Below, one piece after another: positions 24,401 to 37,000 of a stretch of DNA of 64,000 nt. The DNA is taken from the NCBI GenBank assembly GCA_011009095.1, contig VTPC01091012.1:494773-558772 (forward strand), given 5' to 3'. The stretch's first letter is position 1; the number at the start of each line of letters is the position of its first letter. Under the pieces are notes generated by a model, which saw only the letters and a program-made list of their open reading frames with translations, ran no database searches and was not told where the DNA came from. This DNA is from Ignelater luminosus (lineage: Eukaryota > Arthropoda > Insecta > Coleoptera > Elateridae). The translations under genes were made by a program, and so were the position numbers.

Positions 24401-25691
24401 GCTCCAGTTGTTAATACTGTTCCTTGAGGTGCTACAAGACGTGCTGTACCAGCTTGTGTGACACTTATTGGCATTGTTAAACGTGCTGTTGCAACTTGAG
24501 CCTGAAAATTTATATTATAGAAAAATTAAATAATTGTCCGATGAGAAACATTTACTACAGGTTTTGGAGTAGTAATTTGGCGTTGATTTTGCACAGAACT
24601 TGCTACTGTCAAGCGTGGCGCTGTGGCAAATTGAGTTCCATTTCCACCAGTGCTATAAACCAAAGTCTGAGTACGTGAAGGCACCACTTGTGTTAAAGTG
24701 ACTGTATTTCCAAGTGCTTGAATACCAGTAGTCCCCTGCCCAGGTTTAAATGGATGGATCTAATAGTAGATTTTATAAAGCTATAAAAAAGAAAATATAC
24801 CAAAAGACTTACTTGTGCTCCTTGACCAATTGTAATAGCTGAATGTAATATGGTAGCAGTAGTAGGTCTAATAGTGGATACAGTTTGTGCAGTTGTTTGT
24901 GTCTTGGTTAACAACTGTGGTTTTCCTAAAGTTCCTGTGACAGAGGCACCTCTTACAGGTGAACTTAAAACCGTAGGGGCTCCTTTTATTTGAGAACCAT
25001 TTGAAGAATTGGTTGTAAGCCAAGCTGTACCTTGGGCTGGACTTGGAGTTCTAGGTGGTCTTACAAAAGTTTGAGGCTGCTACAACAATTATATGATTGA
25101 TTCTAAAAAAAATTTAAAAAAAACTAACCTGTGTATTTGTTTGAGCAGTAACAACCATTGGTGTTCTAATAGCTGCAGCAACATTACTTCTGGGAGCTGC
25201 TAAATTTGCTACTACAGCTGGACCTCTTGGTACATGATAAGTACTCTGTGTAACTACAGGTAATGTTGTAGCAACCACTGGTAATGTGGTAGCAAGTGTT
25301 ATTTGTGTAGGACGTTGAAGAGTAATACTCGTTGTTCCTTGTGATTGTGTTTGTGTAGCATTTATGATCCCAGTTACCTGTGAACGGTTGGCATCACCTA
25401 AAAATAGACTAAAATCAGATACCTGTTAAAACAAATGAATTTCATATTTTTACATTGTTTTATCACTGCTTGGGGAACAATGTTTGTAATAAGTGTTGGT
25501 GTAACAACTGATGTTTGTCCAGAAGTTAAAGTACCAGGTTGTGTTAAAACCCTCATATTTCTTAGAGTTTGACCAGTCATGACTACAGGAGTTTTGCCAT
25601 CCACTGCTTTTACTGTAGTTATTTTAGCAGCCAAATCCAATGGAAAAGTCTTACCAGCTTCGGGTTTTTCCTCGTCTCCGTTTCCACTCAT
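21426..25691 (-). CDS. SAP130: SAP130, Sin3A-associated corepressor subunit
   Basis: SAP130 is a nuclear scaffold of the Sin3-HDAC corepressor complex. Thirteen exons, 5' to 3' on the minus strand: 25454-25691, 25129-25397, 24813-25079, 24556-24759, 24132-24501, 23993-24064, 23755-23937, 22806-23009, 22437-22748, 22222-22378, 21823-22162, 21649-21762 and 21426-21575. They sum to 2880 nt, or 959 residues; human SAP130 is about 1050. The N-terminal 600 residues are Thr/Ser/Gln/Val-rich and low in complexity, with a poly-Gln run in exon 9. The diagnostic C-terminal part has RPSILRKRDHEGSPLKAAK, then ARPPPEMSPRKKPRKQQ, LNSYRQTWKATHNHYLKYGD and VNGWKIHHLSTQMEDL. The start MSGNGDEEKPEAGKTFPLD fits the family. 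It is divergent from TFIIE-alpha. Confidence 0.93.
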
Positions 25692-26467
25692 TGCGTAAAA
25701 TATTTATTTTAAAACACGAATATTTAATTTAAAAGCATCTGCTTGAGTTAAAAAAATGTAAGTTCTTGCTTCAATTTCTAGATTCTACTTAATAATGTGG
25801 TAGACATAAATTGAATTATAATCTTTGCACATACATTATAAAACTTATTTTAAGTCTAATTAACTGTAATGGTTTATTTGAGTTAACACTTTTTATTAAA
25901 TTCATGGCTATTTTTACAGTTCAACTTCAAAATTTAAGAACCAGCTTGGGTTATTCTACGAAGCTACGAAGGACAAGCGAAATCGTGCAATCCATGCGCA
26001 AAAGGCGCAATTTTTCCATTTACGCAGATTGCTACGATTTTTAGCCCTCTCGTTGCTACGGTTAAAATCAATTGCTAGGTAGTAACTCAACAGACGCTTA
26101 CGGTACATTTTCCAATATAAGGTGAGTAAATGTCAGTAATTAGAAGAATATACAAAAGTGTGGTTTATAAATGTTTTTATTAAATTTAAATTAAGCCTAC
26201 AATGAAGAAAAATATTGCAGTTTACAGTTTTAAGTTTAAACTGATAAATTTTAAGACAATGATAATTAGCATACCGTTAATAGTCACTACAACGTCCTTA
26301 CAGCGGTGTCCGGAGGGCGGGAGGAAAATAAATGTCAAATACTACGCCAGATAATAAACGGATGAAATATATGTCAAATAGTAACTTATTGATAAAAGGT
26401 TAAAATGGTTTTAGTTTCTTTGCTTTAATAATAATGCAAGTGTGCTAACAATTAATAACAATAAAAA
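25692..26467. promoter_or_regulatory. Shared upstream region SAP130/TFIIE-alpha
   Basis: The 776 bp between the two divergent start codons contain no other gene and presumably hold both promoters. A CG-bearing stretch near 25970-26060 and another at 26290-26360 stand out from the AT-rich surroundings. No TATA box could be assigned confidently. Confidence 0.5.
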
Positions 26468-27697
26468 ATGACTGAAGAAAGGTTAGTGACTGAAGTTCCA
26501 AGCAGTTTAAAACAGCTGGCTAGATTAGTTGTAAGAGGTTTTTATACAATTGAAGATGCCTTGATAGTGGATATGTTAGTAAGAAATCCTTGTATGAAAG
26601 AAGATGATATATGTGAATTATTAAAGTTTGATAGGAAACAATTACGTGCTAGAATTGCAACGTTAAGAAGTGATAAATATATACAAGTGCGACTGCGTAT
26701 GGAGACTGGTACAGATGGTAAAGCACAAAAAGTCAACTATTATTTTATAAATTACAAAAGTTTTGTAAATGTAATTAAATATAAACTAGATCTGATGAGA
26801 AAACGTATGGAAACAGAAGAGAGAGATGCTACAAGTCGAGCAAGTTTTAAATGTCCTGGCTGTTTCAAAACCTTTACTGATTTAGAAGCAGATCAACTAT
26901 TTGACTATGTAACTTGTGAATTTCGCTGTACATATTGTAAAGAAGTAGTTGAAGAAGATCAATCTGCACTGCCCAAGAAAGACTCACGTTTATTATTAGC
27001 AAAGTTTAATGAGCAATTAGAACCTTTATTTGTGTTGTTAAGGGAAGTGGAAGGTATAAAGCTTGCACCAGAGGTTTTGGAACCAGAACCAGTTGATATA
27101 AGTACAATCAGAGGTTTGGATACTAAGAGAACTATGAATCACGCAAATGAACTATGGTCGGGAGAAGCTACTAGAAATTCTGGATTTATGGTGGAAGAAA
27201 CGAGAGTTGATGTTACAATTGGCGACGAGAATAACACAAACCAATCGACTGTTAACAGAAGGCAAGCACCAATTTGGATGACTGAATCAACAGTATTAAC
27301 TAATAATGAATTACAAATGGATAGACAAAACATTGAAACCATTTCTGAAAATAGCAACGATGTTACAATTAATAATGGCAAGAGTGATGATATCATGAGT
27401 GTCCTACTAGCACATGAGAAGCGTGCTACTAATCAAACTGCAAATGCTGTTAAGGGTTTAAATGCAGAATCAGATTCAAGTTCAGATGAAATGGCTGATG
27501 TTAAAGATGAAACAGAAAATGTAGAAATGATGGAAAGTGACGATGATGATGATTCTAGTATTCCAACTGTCACTGTTGGTAATAAGACTTATAATATTAC
27601 AGAAATTAATGATGCAATTATTGCCGAAATGAATCAAGCAGAGAAAGATAATTACATTCAGGTTTTTCAAGATTATTATTCTCATATGAGCTACTAA
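26468..27697 (+). CDS. TfIIEalpha: General transcription factor IIE subunit alpha
   Basis: TFIIE-alpha recruits and regulates TFIIH in the RNA polymerase II preinitiation complex. The gene is a single uninterrupted frame of 409 residues. The N-terminal winged helix (about residues 10-100) contains VVRGFYTIEDALIVDML and KFDRKQLRARIATLRSDK. The zinc ribbon follows with C129, C132, C154 and C157 in the spacing of human TFIIE-alpha. The C-terminal half is acidic (ESDDDDDSS), as in the TFIIH-binding tail, and ends SHMSY. The start has AAAAATG context and matches the usual N-terminus. It is divergent from SAP130 and convergent with the DOCK gene. Confidence 0.97.
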   Translation: MTEERLVTEVPSSLKQLARLVVRGFYTIEDALIVDMLVRNPCMKEDDICELLKFDRKQLRARIATLRSDKYIQVRLRMETGTDGKAQKVNYYFINYKSFVNVIKYKLDLMRKRMETEERDATSRASFKCPGCFKTFTDLEADQLFDYVTCEFRCTYCKEVVEEDQSALPKKDSRLLLAKFNEQLEPLFVLLREVEGIKLAPEVLEPEPVDISTIRGLDTKRTMNHANELWSGEATRNSGFMVEETRVDVTIGDENNTNQSTVNRRQAPIWMTESTVLTNNELQMDRQNIETISENSNDVTINNGKSDDIMSVLLAHEKRATNQTANAVKGLNAESDSSSDEMADVKDETENVEMMESDDDDDSSIPTVTVGNKTYNITEINDAIIAEMNQAEKDNYIQVFQDYYSHMSY

Positions 27698-27843
27698 GAG
27701 TCAAAAACGTCTTGTTTAAGTTTCTTCTCAGCAAAGTGATAATATTAAGATAAAAGAAAGATTCATTGTGCATATAATTCATTATAGTTTAAATTGTTTT
27801 GTAATTATATATTTTTTACTTTGTATGAGTGTGATCTATATAT

Positions 27844-27892
27844 AATAAATCATATAAAAATGTGAGATTGGTTACATTCAAATAGCAATAAA
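27844..27892 (+). promoter_or_regulatory. TFIIE-alpha poly(A) signals
   Basis: Two AATAAA hexamers lie at 27844-27849 and 27887-27892, about 150-190 nt after the stop codon. Either could end the transcript before the convergent DOCK gene. Confidence 0.55.
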
Positions 27893-27990
27893 TTATGTGT
27901 TCTTATATCTAAGTTCTAAAAGTTATCACTGACAATAATAATAATAATAATGATTCAATACAGGCAGTGGAAAAATAAAATACTGAAACA

Positions 27991-27996
27991 TTTATT
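27991..27996 (-). promoter_or_regulatory. DOCK poly(A) signal
   Basis: TTTATT on the plus strand gives AATAAA on the minus strand, 35 nt past the DOCK stop codon. The TFIIE-alpha and DOCK 3' ends are therefore only about 100 bp apart. An (AAT)n run lies between them at 27931-27950. Confidence 0.55.
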
Positions 27997-28030
27997 CAAT
28001 AACTCTAATGGTTTTCTGGCTGTTGTTGAT

Positions 28031-31000
28031 TTACCATTGTAGTGGTGATTCATATTTGTGGGGGCTAAAAAATAAAACAAATTATAATTTGAAAAATTGA
28101 AATCACCATTGTTACCTCGTTGTGATTGTGATATTTTGTAAATTGACAAGAGGTTGTAATTTTTCTGTAAACCTCTTATAATTTCTTTCTAATTCTCTTT
28201 GATAGTCCCTTTGATCAGATCCAATTAAATTTTTGTTCTTCTTTAAAGCATCTTGACATCTAAAAGTATATAAATAATTAGTAACAGTTTATTAATCTCT
28301 ATAAATCTAATGATTTATACTTTTTTGAAAAGTCCTTAAAGCATAATCTTAATTTATTTTGATGTTTTGTAAGTTGTTTTCCATCACATGGAAGAAAAGT
28401 CAAGGCCATTTCTAAAGGCCCTTGATTCACAGTTGTGCCAATGCACCCTTGAAGTACCATCTGTAGAATTTTTGGATCAGGGGGTTCTTGCTGAGTTGCT
28501 GCAGCCAATTCTGCAGTTTTCTTTTGTATGTCTTCAATGGCAACTTCAATTGGTGTTAAAGTAATTTGAGTGCGATGTACCACTTGGATTCGGGTTTTAA
28601 CATACGGAAAATGTACAGCAGTTGTAAGTATTGTTTTCCGTTTATATTGCTCATGAAGTTCACCATGGGCCCTTCCTGATGGTGTAAATGGTGTTGCATA
28701 CATAAATCTCTCTGCAAAGAACGTACATCAGTACTATTTAAAAAATGTTTTGGAAGACTGACTGCTAGATTTTACAACTTTCAAACACTGATGCAATGTT
28801 AGAATCAATAAAACAAGTCCTTGTAATACGAACATAATTATTTGGCTCAACTGACCAACAAAAATAATTTAAGATTCAAAAGTGTAAGGAAAAATTTTTA
28901 TGATGTAGTTGTATAAGAAAAATAATCCTAATTTGTTACCTTTCCAGAATACTTAATGTACAGGGTAGGTCAAATTAATTGTCATCATAGAGTATTTAGC
29001 TTAGTATTGATGATAGCAAAAAATGGTTTTTGGGAGCATAGGCTACTTTTTTATACTTGAATCAAATGTGAAAACAAAATTTGAATATTGGCCTACTTTC
29101 AAGGTATTAGTAAAAAATTATTTTTCCCCAAAAATAACTTTTCCTCCTATCTTGCTTATTTGAAGGGTTATTGAAAAACTAAAAGCATTCTTGACTACAA
29201 ATTCAACATGACACATTTATTATTATGATTATATGCCTGAGACCTGTCTAGTACACCTGAGGCGTTTTCGGAAATTTGCTCTGAACGATCGGATTTCAAC
29301 CCGATTATAACCTAAGTGTTCGTTTATTCGACACGGTTCACTACCCAGCATTCGAAAAACTACAGAACTGTAACCGGGGCGCTTACTTGGTCAGCTTAAA
29401 GTAACCCTGGTCGACGAGTAGGGTTGAATGGGTAAATTGTGAAATTTGTGAGGTTAGAAAGTTCAAGATTCAAAAACATCAAGGAATTTTTACGCGTAGT
29501 TGTTTCAGTATGGATTCAAAACAAAAAATTGTAGCTATTGCTACTAGTTTTCTTTTCTCTGATGACTCTAAAGATGATAGAGAAAATATTATGGTTGTTG
29601 CTCATCAATTTAAGAAATGAGAAAACAAAAATTGTTCGGAAAATGTGGGTATCACCTGATTAACCCGACCAACCTGCTGACGTTAGATGCTTGACCCAGG
29701 TATATTACCAGGTTGAATTTCCGAAAACGCCTCAGATGCACTGCAGCCATAAAGGCTTATTGACATGGCACACTTAGGTTGTTTAAAACTTTACTGTTTT
29801 ATTTATTATTTTTTTGTAACCGAATGTATAGTTGGCCATGACTATTGTTCAAACTTTACAAATATATACAGATTGCTGTGGTTATTTCAAAAAACTACAT
29901 AGTAGTATTAAAATTTTAAGCGACAGCAAGAACGGCTGAATGCTAGACATAAAAACAAATAAGCATCAGAAAGAAACAGTAAGCAATGTATAAATATGAC
30001 ATGCTTAACAATTTTAACCAGAGGCTTAATATTAGCAGAACATATAAAACATAGTTTCTGTAAGTTAAAAAGAGAAAACAACTAGATTGACACCCTACTA
30101 CAGAATAAAAAAAAATAATAAAACAGATTGACACCCATTGTAAAAAAAACCGAAGACAGATTTGTAACTAACAAGACATTAAAAGTTCTACAAGAGTTTG
30201 GTGTGTATGCAAAATAATTTGAGACTAAAGGCCGATTGACAGTATTCTTTTTCTACCTATTTTTTTTAGGATCAAACTTGAATCTATTTTTATCTTAGTT
30301 TCAAACCAAGTTTTGGCCATTTAACATGAAATTTACCAAGGTTAATTTTCCCAAGTTCATTAGACAGTGCTACCACACCAGCCTACAAAGTTTTGCATTT
30401 TGTTTACCTTAACCTCAATTTATATCTGAGTTTTTATAAAAAGTTTGTGTTTACAACCAACTACTATTTGTTTGTTTATGTGTTAAAATGTTGAATAAAA
30501 AAAGCTAAAAAATTATTCCACCATCGTAACAGTTGGTAATGTTGAAACGTCGTTTAGTGCACAAGTCTAGAATAGAATTTAGTATCAAAATAGGTCCGAT
30601 CTAGTTTTCAATCTACTTTTTAACTGTTTTTAGGATGAACCATCCTAGATATCCAGGTTCTAATTGATAACAAAAAAAAGGTTGAAAATAGGATAATGTC
30701 AATTGGCCTTTAACTAGTACCAAGATGTTTTCCCCTTTCTGACTTATGAAAACTGTTTTTAATATTTATGCATTTATCACAAAACACTGTTAAGGATATA
30801 CGTAATTGCAGACTATGAACAAAAATAATCACAAAGTAATAAGAGGTTGAGCATTGAGGTTATGTTCATAAAGATAAATTTACAAGCAGCTACACTTGTT
30901 GCAAATGAACAAAATAAAGACAGTTTAGTGCAAGTAACAAAATAAACTGCTAATGAAGGCTTTTTGAAAAATACTTACTAATATTGAAATTTTTGTCAAA

Positions 31001-34000
31001 GTGAGTTTGTCTATATCGTAGTTCATACTGTTCAAAATACGGTTCCACATAAGTAATTTGAATGTAGGCCTTGTCTGGATCCAACATAGTAGTATCAACT
31101 ACGTTTGAATCCATTATAATAACGACATTCTCAGCTCCAAATCTTTCAGCATAGAAATTCTGAAATTGTTCACCATTAAACATTATTAAATTTTCTGCAT
31201 AAATTCTAATTACCTCGAGTCGATTAAATATCTCTGGTAATTTTGTTAAAGTTGGTTCTTTATAAATAAATTCCTCACGATCAAGATCTCCAAATTTAGA
31301 ACCATAAAAGCCCACTCGGAAATAAGTACCAAATACTCTTTTACCTTGTAGTTGATCTATACGTGTGTAAGCATCATGTAGTTTCCTAGAATATATTTTA
31401 CATATAAAAAATTCATAAAATAGAAACTGGAATTATACCCATGTATATTTGCAAGTTTCTTGAAATCCCTATTATTTTCAGCAATTGGAATTAACACTTT
31501 GTAAATATCATTCATTGGTTCGTACATGGCAGCTGAATGGAAAAAACTAGCTGCATGTTCTAATAATACCAGTAAACCTCCTTCTGAAAAATGTGAACCT
31601 AAACAAACACCTTCTCTTTCTGGACTTAGAACATCATCAGAAACAGCACTTTCTGCAAGAACATTCGGACTGACTTTTTCCAATGCAGCAGCACCAGCTG
31701 GTAAATGCGGTAAAGGTTCTATCATGGCTAGATATTCAGCTACTAATGCAGCTGAATGTACCATACACATCCCTGCTTCACAGTGATTTCCCCTTTCCAT
31801 ATGTTTCTGTCCCATATTTGCCAACCAAGTAAGACGTAAATCGGGAGAATTCTGATAACCTTTAGCTATACGATACATTAGATCTAAGAGCATTTCAGGA
31901 TCTTCTTGAAATTCTTTCATTTTAACAGTGTCAGAAAGAATCATGTGTAAATTAAATACTAAATCACGAACTTGTTCTGGAAAACTTGTCTCTTGTAATT
32001 CTGTATCACGTTCACCATATTCAAGAATTGTTTTAAAAGATCTTCGCAGTGAATCATCACTGAAAGATGAAGAAGTACCTACTAGAGAGCTAAGTGACAT
32101 TGTAACTTGCATCTTTACTCGAGCAAAATTCTAAAACACAAAAAAGATTAAAATCTTAGCTAATAGAGATAATTCAAGTTATTACTTACATTACCAATCT
32201 GGAAAGTTTGTCGCATTAATAAATATAAAGAAGCAGCTGCCTGTGAACGTACTGAAGCTATATTAGAACCACAATGTTTTAATAACAATAAACACAAATC
32301 TGCACAATGATCACTTTCCTCATCAAAGAGAGCACTATGAAACTGCAATTGCAATATTATCATACAAACAATCCAAAACAAAAATTAACCTTTTATACCT
32401 TAAAAACTAAACTTCGTTGTGAAGCAAACATGTGTGGTAATACAGTAGTACTTTGATTCTTTCCCAGAGCATGCAATAAAACTGTCAATGCTAGACCAAG
32501 TAAAGATTGTTGGTTATCCCATTGTGCAACAGTCGACACACAACGTTCAAGTGTATCCAAAACAATAAACGAAGCTTCTGTTGCCCAATGGCCTTCCAAA
32601 TGAACATCAGCTATCAAGTCATCACGGGGACGATCAACTGCATCTGCTCCTGGACGATATGTCATTTGATCTTTACGCCAACGTAGTTTTTCTGTTCCTC
32701 CACCTTGTTGATTTCCACCTAAATAACATAATTAAAATAAACTAATTTCTAAAATAAACTATTAAGTACCCTTTCGTCTCTGCATCATCTCTCTGGCTGA
32801 CCCCTGACCCAAAATTATATCCTCCAATCGAGACTTAACATCCTGGTTAATTTGGGCATGAGCATAACCAGATTGTGGTGGCGCACGACGGCGTGGCCTA
32901 TACTCAAAACAGCTAGTACATGCATCAAGCAACTGTAGTAAAGTACCCATTCTAGATGATGTGAGTTCCCCTAACCATTGGCTCAGTGATTCTCTTTCAA
33001 TATTCTTTAACACCCACAAAACGCAGGTCAGTAAATTCCTAGTTACTTCTGCGCCTATACCAGTTTTACGTGGCTAAAAAAGAATAAACATTATTTAAAA
33101 TCTCTTTTTGGAATAAATTCATGAACAACTTTACTTGTTGGAAAGTATCACAGCTTGTATGGGGCAATTTTCCAGCTATCGCTAAGGCAACATTGTGGTT
33201 AATATTAGTAGGTGTGTTAATTTCTTCTGTGGAGTAACGATCAGTCTTATCACCACCCCAATGGTGTAGAAGAGGAAGAACATCCATTGCTACTGATAGT
33301 AAAGGCATGTACAATGCAGCTACTCGTCTTCTAGCTTCAGGAGAACTGTATCGTGGATCACTATCATGCCAATATAGTAAGGAACGAACAGTATCTACTG
33401 TTTTACTGTGTAAAGCTGGACTTCTAGAAAAATATAGAACTTGAATAATAAGAACCCCAGTAATACATATGTTGGAGGCTTTTAGCAAAATTTGTCAAAA
33501 TTCAACTTTTCATGAAATGACAAGTTCAGCTTATAATGAAATCTCGTTCTTTTTATATTTTCTACATTATTGGCCAGTGACAGATAATATAACAATCTTA
33601 ATTACATTCAAAGCTAGCATTATATGAAATGCCTCATCATTTCACAAAATGATGGATCTCACTAAAAGCCTGCGATACATACAACCCATCAATGCTGTGT
33701 ATTACTTACTGCATTTCAAGAAGTACAGTGGCTAAATCAGTTAAAACCAGTCCAGTTAAATAGTGATGCTGTCTGTATTCAGATGATAATTCTGCAAAAA
33801 CACTAGCACGTTCTTGGCTAGCAGGCGGTCCAGATAAAAATGATGTTTGACTATTAGAACTTGTAACACTAGGGCTTGGTGAAACGCTAGCACCAGAAGT
33901 CATAAAAGGTGTTGCAAATGGTAAGTTTAATGCTACATAATGCTCATGACTGCACACTATACGAACACATTCAAGTTTCAATTCTACCAGAACAGAAGCA

Positions 34001-37000
34001 TCTTGAATGGATGCAATCTTGGCTTGCAACTGTTTACAATATGATCTCAATAGCTGAAATACATATCCTCTGTCGGCTACTGATAATAAATCAAAATAGA
34101 AAAATGCTAAAGCTGCATTAAGTTTATGCGCATGTCTAATATCACTTGTAGAATGGGCTATAATCTCAGCTGTGACAGTATGTACAAGAGTAGTAATGTC
34201 ATCTAGAAACTGTTCTGAAAATCGTAATTTTCTAGGAGCATCTAAACTTCTGGTATGGCCTAGGTGTTCAACCATACTTTTGATGATTAATTCAAATAAA
34301 AACCAAGCATTCTGCATTGCCAGATCTTTAGAACGACCACTTGATACAACCCATTGCAATGCTAGTTCTTGATGAACAATTCGTTGTAAAGTACTTATAT
34401 TTGGACAGGTTGGATCAACACTAGGTGCACGCATACTTGCAGCTCTGTCTAATCCACGTGATGGTTGTAAATGTGCCACTTCTAGGTCCGGATGAGAAGT
34501 ACTTCTTACCATTGAAGAACCTTCCCAATTTGGAGAACCTTGTGCACTTGTACATAGCGGATGAGGCAAATGACACTGATACTGTATATATGTGGCAAGA
34601 AGTGAATTACGTGAATGTTGATCAGTCAGTAATTCATGAAGGCCCTGAAATAATAAAGTGATAATAAAATAAATTTTTATGAAGTTTCAACAGTACAAAC
34701 CGAAATACTATTTAAAAGTAAGCAGAGAGCTTCAAATGATGTGTGCCCTACATTAAGGGTATGACCAGAAATCTTTGGTGGTTGAACTAGTAATTGTATA
34801 ATACTATCAAATATTAGAGGTAAATTTCTAACTAATGTTTCTGGTCGGGCTCCAGCTAAGCCAAGCATTGCTGACCTGGAAATGTAAACAATCCAAATTA
34901 AAATTGATATTTTCTGTGTTTAATGCGTGAGTCTTAAATTTCTAGAATGGTTTTAAAATAAAAAAAGTACAACGAAAAAAAAACACAGAGGTGACTAGTA
35001 ACATAACTTCAAGATAGTTACAAATTGCTTGATTGGTTGAAATTGTCAAATTATACTGAGACTAACCAATCAACTGGTATCCACCTTGAAGTTAGATCAC
35101 TAGCTGTCTGATTTGAAAACATCACATGGACTGGACTGATCAGTTATACGACATATTACGTTTATTTCTAATAATTGTTTTGAGGTTAGGTTAGGTTTAT
35201 GTGAACAGAATGCTGAATTGATCAAATTGGTGAAACGAATGAGGCTTTTATTTCTAATAAGTGTTGGTTGGGGTTAAGTTTATGTAAACATTTTCGATAT
35301 ATTTCATGCACAAAAATCAATAAATTCAAGCTGATCTTGGATTGATCCAATTGGTGAAATGAATGTGGCTAGAATAGTATTTTATTTTATAATTAAATAT
35401 ACAATGCTCTTTGTTTTCAATTTTTTTAAATGAAAGTAATAGTTATTTATGTACCAAAGGCGTAAAGTTGACGCTTTTGACCTGGAGTGGGAAAATTATA
35501 TGTAGTACAAGGCGCAAAGCACTGAGCTCCACAACACACCAACAGTTAAAAAGCTAGTTATGCCTAAGATGCACACAAAACTTTATGTACAAATAAAAGT
35601 TTATTTAAACAAGGAAATTCAGATTTCCAAACTAGAAAAATTGAAATCAATTTATCACTGATCAAATAAATCAATAAAACAAGTACGTCACTGGGCCAAA
35701 AAGGCTAGCTTTATACCTGGAAATGAAGTTAAAATATTAATATTATTGATTGATCATACATGAACGTTTATTGATTATGTTGTACTACATATTTTATTAC
35801 AATAATAATTTGTTTTCGAAGAAGGAAAAGAAAACAACTTGGCGATTTCTCACATTGATTTTGGTGATTTATTTTTTTACACCTGGCAACATTGTGTGGA
35901 CAAATTCTTTAGAAAGATTTGTTAAGAGCTGCTTTCCATTCGGTTTGCATGCATTTATAAAGTGTTCTGCATTGTTCCAGTTGATGTCGAATTGGAACAT
36001 GTTTTCAAACATGCTTACTGCACTTACTTCGGTTTTGTTTACTTTTATTTGTCATTCTCACGATCTTAGTTGTGTAATCGGTCTAGTTTATTTATAAAAA
36101 TTAAAAGTTGTCTACTAAGAACTAAGTTGAAATTTGTTGCGTATGTCTAAAACAGATTAAGCAATGTTTTGTTTTTATTTATTATTAGAAAATGGTCCAA
36201 GGATCATCAAATGATGATGTTCAAGTTGTTTGATGCTGAAACTAATACAACGCATAAAGTTTTGTTTAATAGTGAAGATTATAGACAAGCTTCAGCTGGT
36301 GAGCAACTATTTAAAAATGTAAAACATGCTGTTACCATTTCTTTGTATTGTAGATGATACTTTGGCAACTTCATTATTAAATAATCAACTGGAAGACAAT
36401 TGGAAGATGATACAGAACTTAAAAATATTACAAATGAAAGAGGTGTACCTCATGATGTATGAGAATACAATAAGACCAAAGCTTTAATTGCATCAGTTGC
36501 AGGACACACAAATGATTTTGATCATTCAACAAAATATGCATTTAAGAGCATCTCAAAAATCTCCTAAGTCAGAAAATTGTTAAAACACCTTGGTATAAAC
36601 AAAGTAGAAAGGACTTGTACGCAGTTACAAAAGTTATAAGGATGGCACTAGAAAGATAGGAATGGGTCCTAGATGATTCTTCTTTTTTGAAGAGATGGAT
36701 CAAGTAGTACTTGATAGTAGGGGCAAAATCATCCATTTCCTGCAAATATGTCTTAGATTCTAGTAGATCTGAGGAAAATAACCTAACTTTGAACATAATC
36801 ACTCATACAATACCAAAAGGAACAGATACAGAAAGACAAGAGAGTTCAGTAGCTTTGTCATTTTTTATCCAGAATACAAATTGTACTTCCGCTGAAGAAA
36901 TGGAGCAACAACATAAAAGAAAGAAAACATCAGCATTAACTGAATGCTACTTATCATTGAAACAAGAAGAGACTAAGAAAAGAGAAGAAAGATATAAAGA

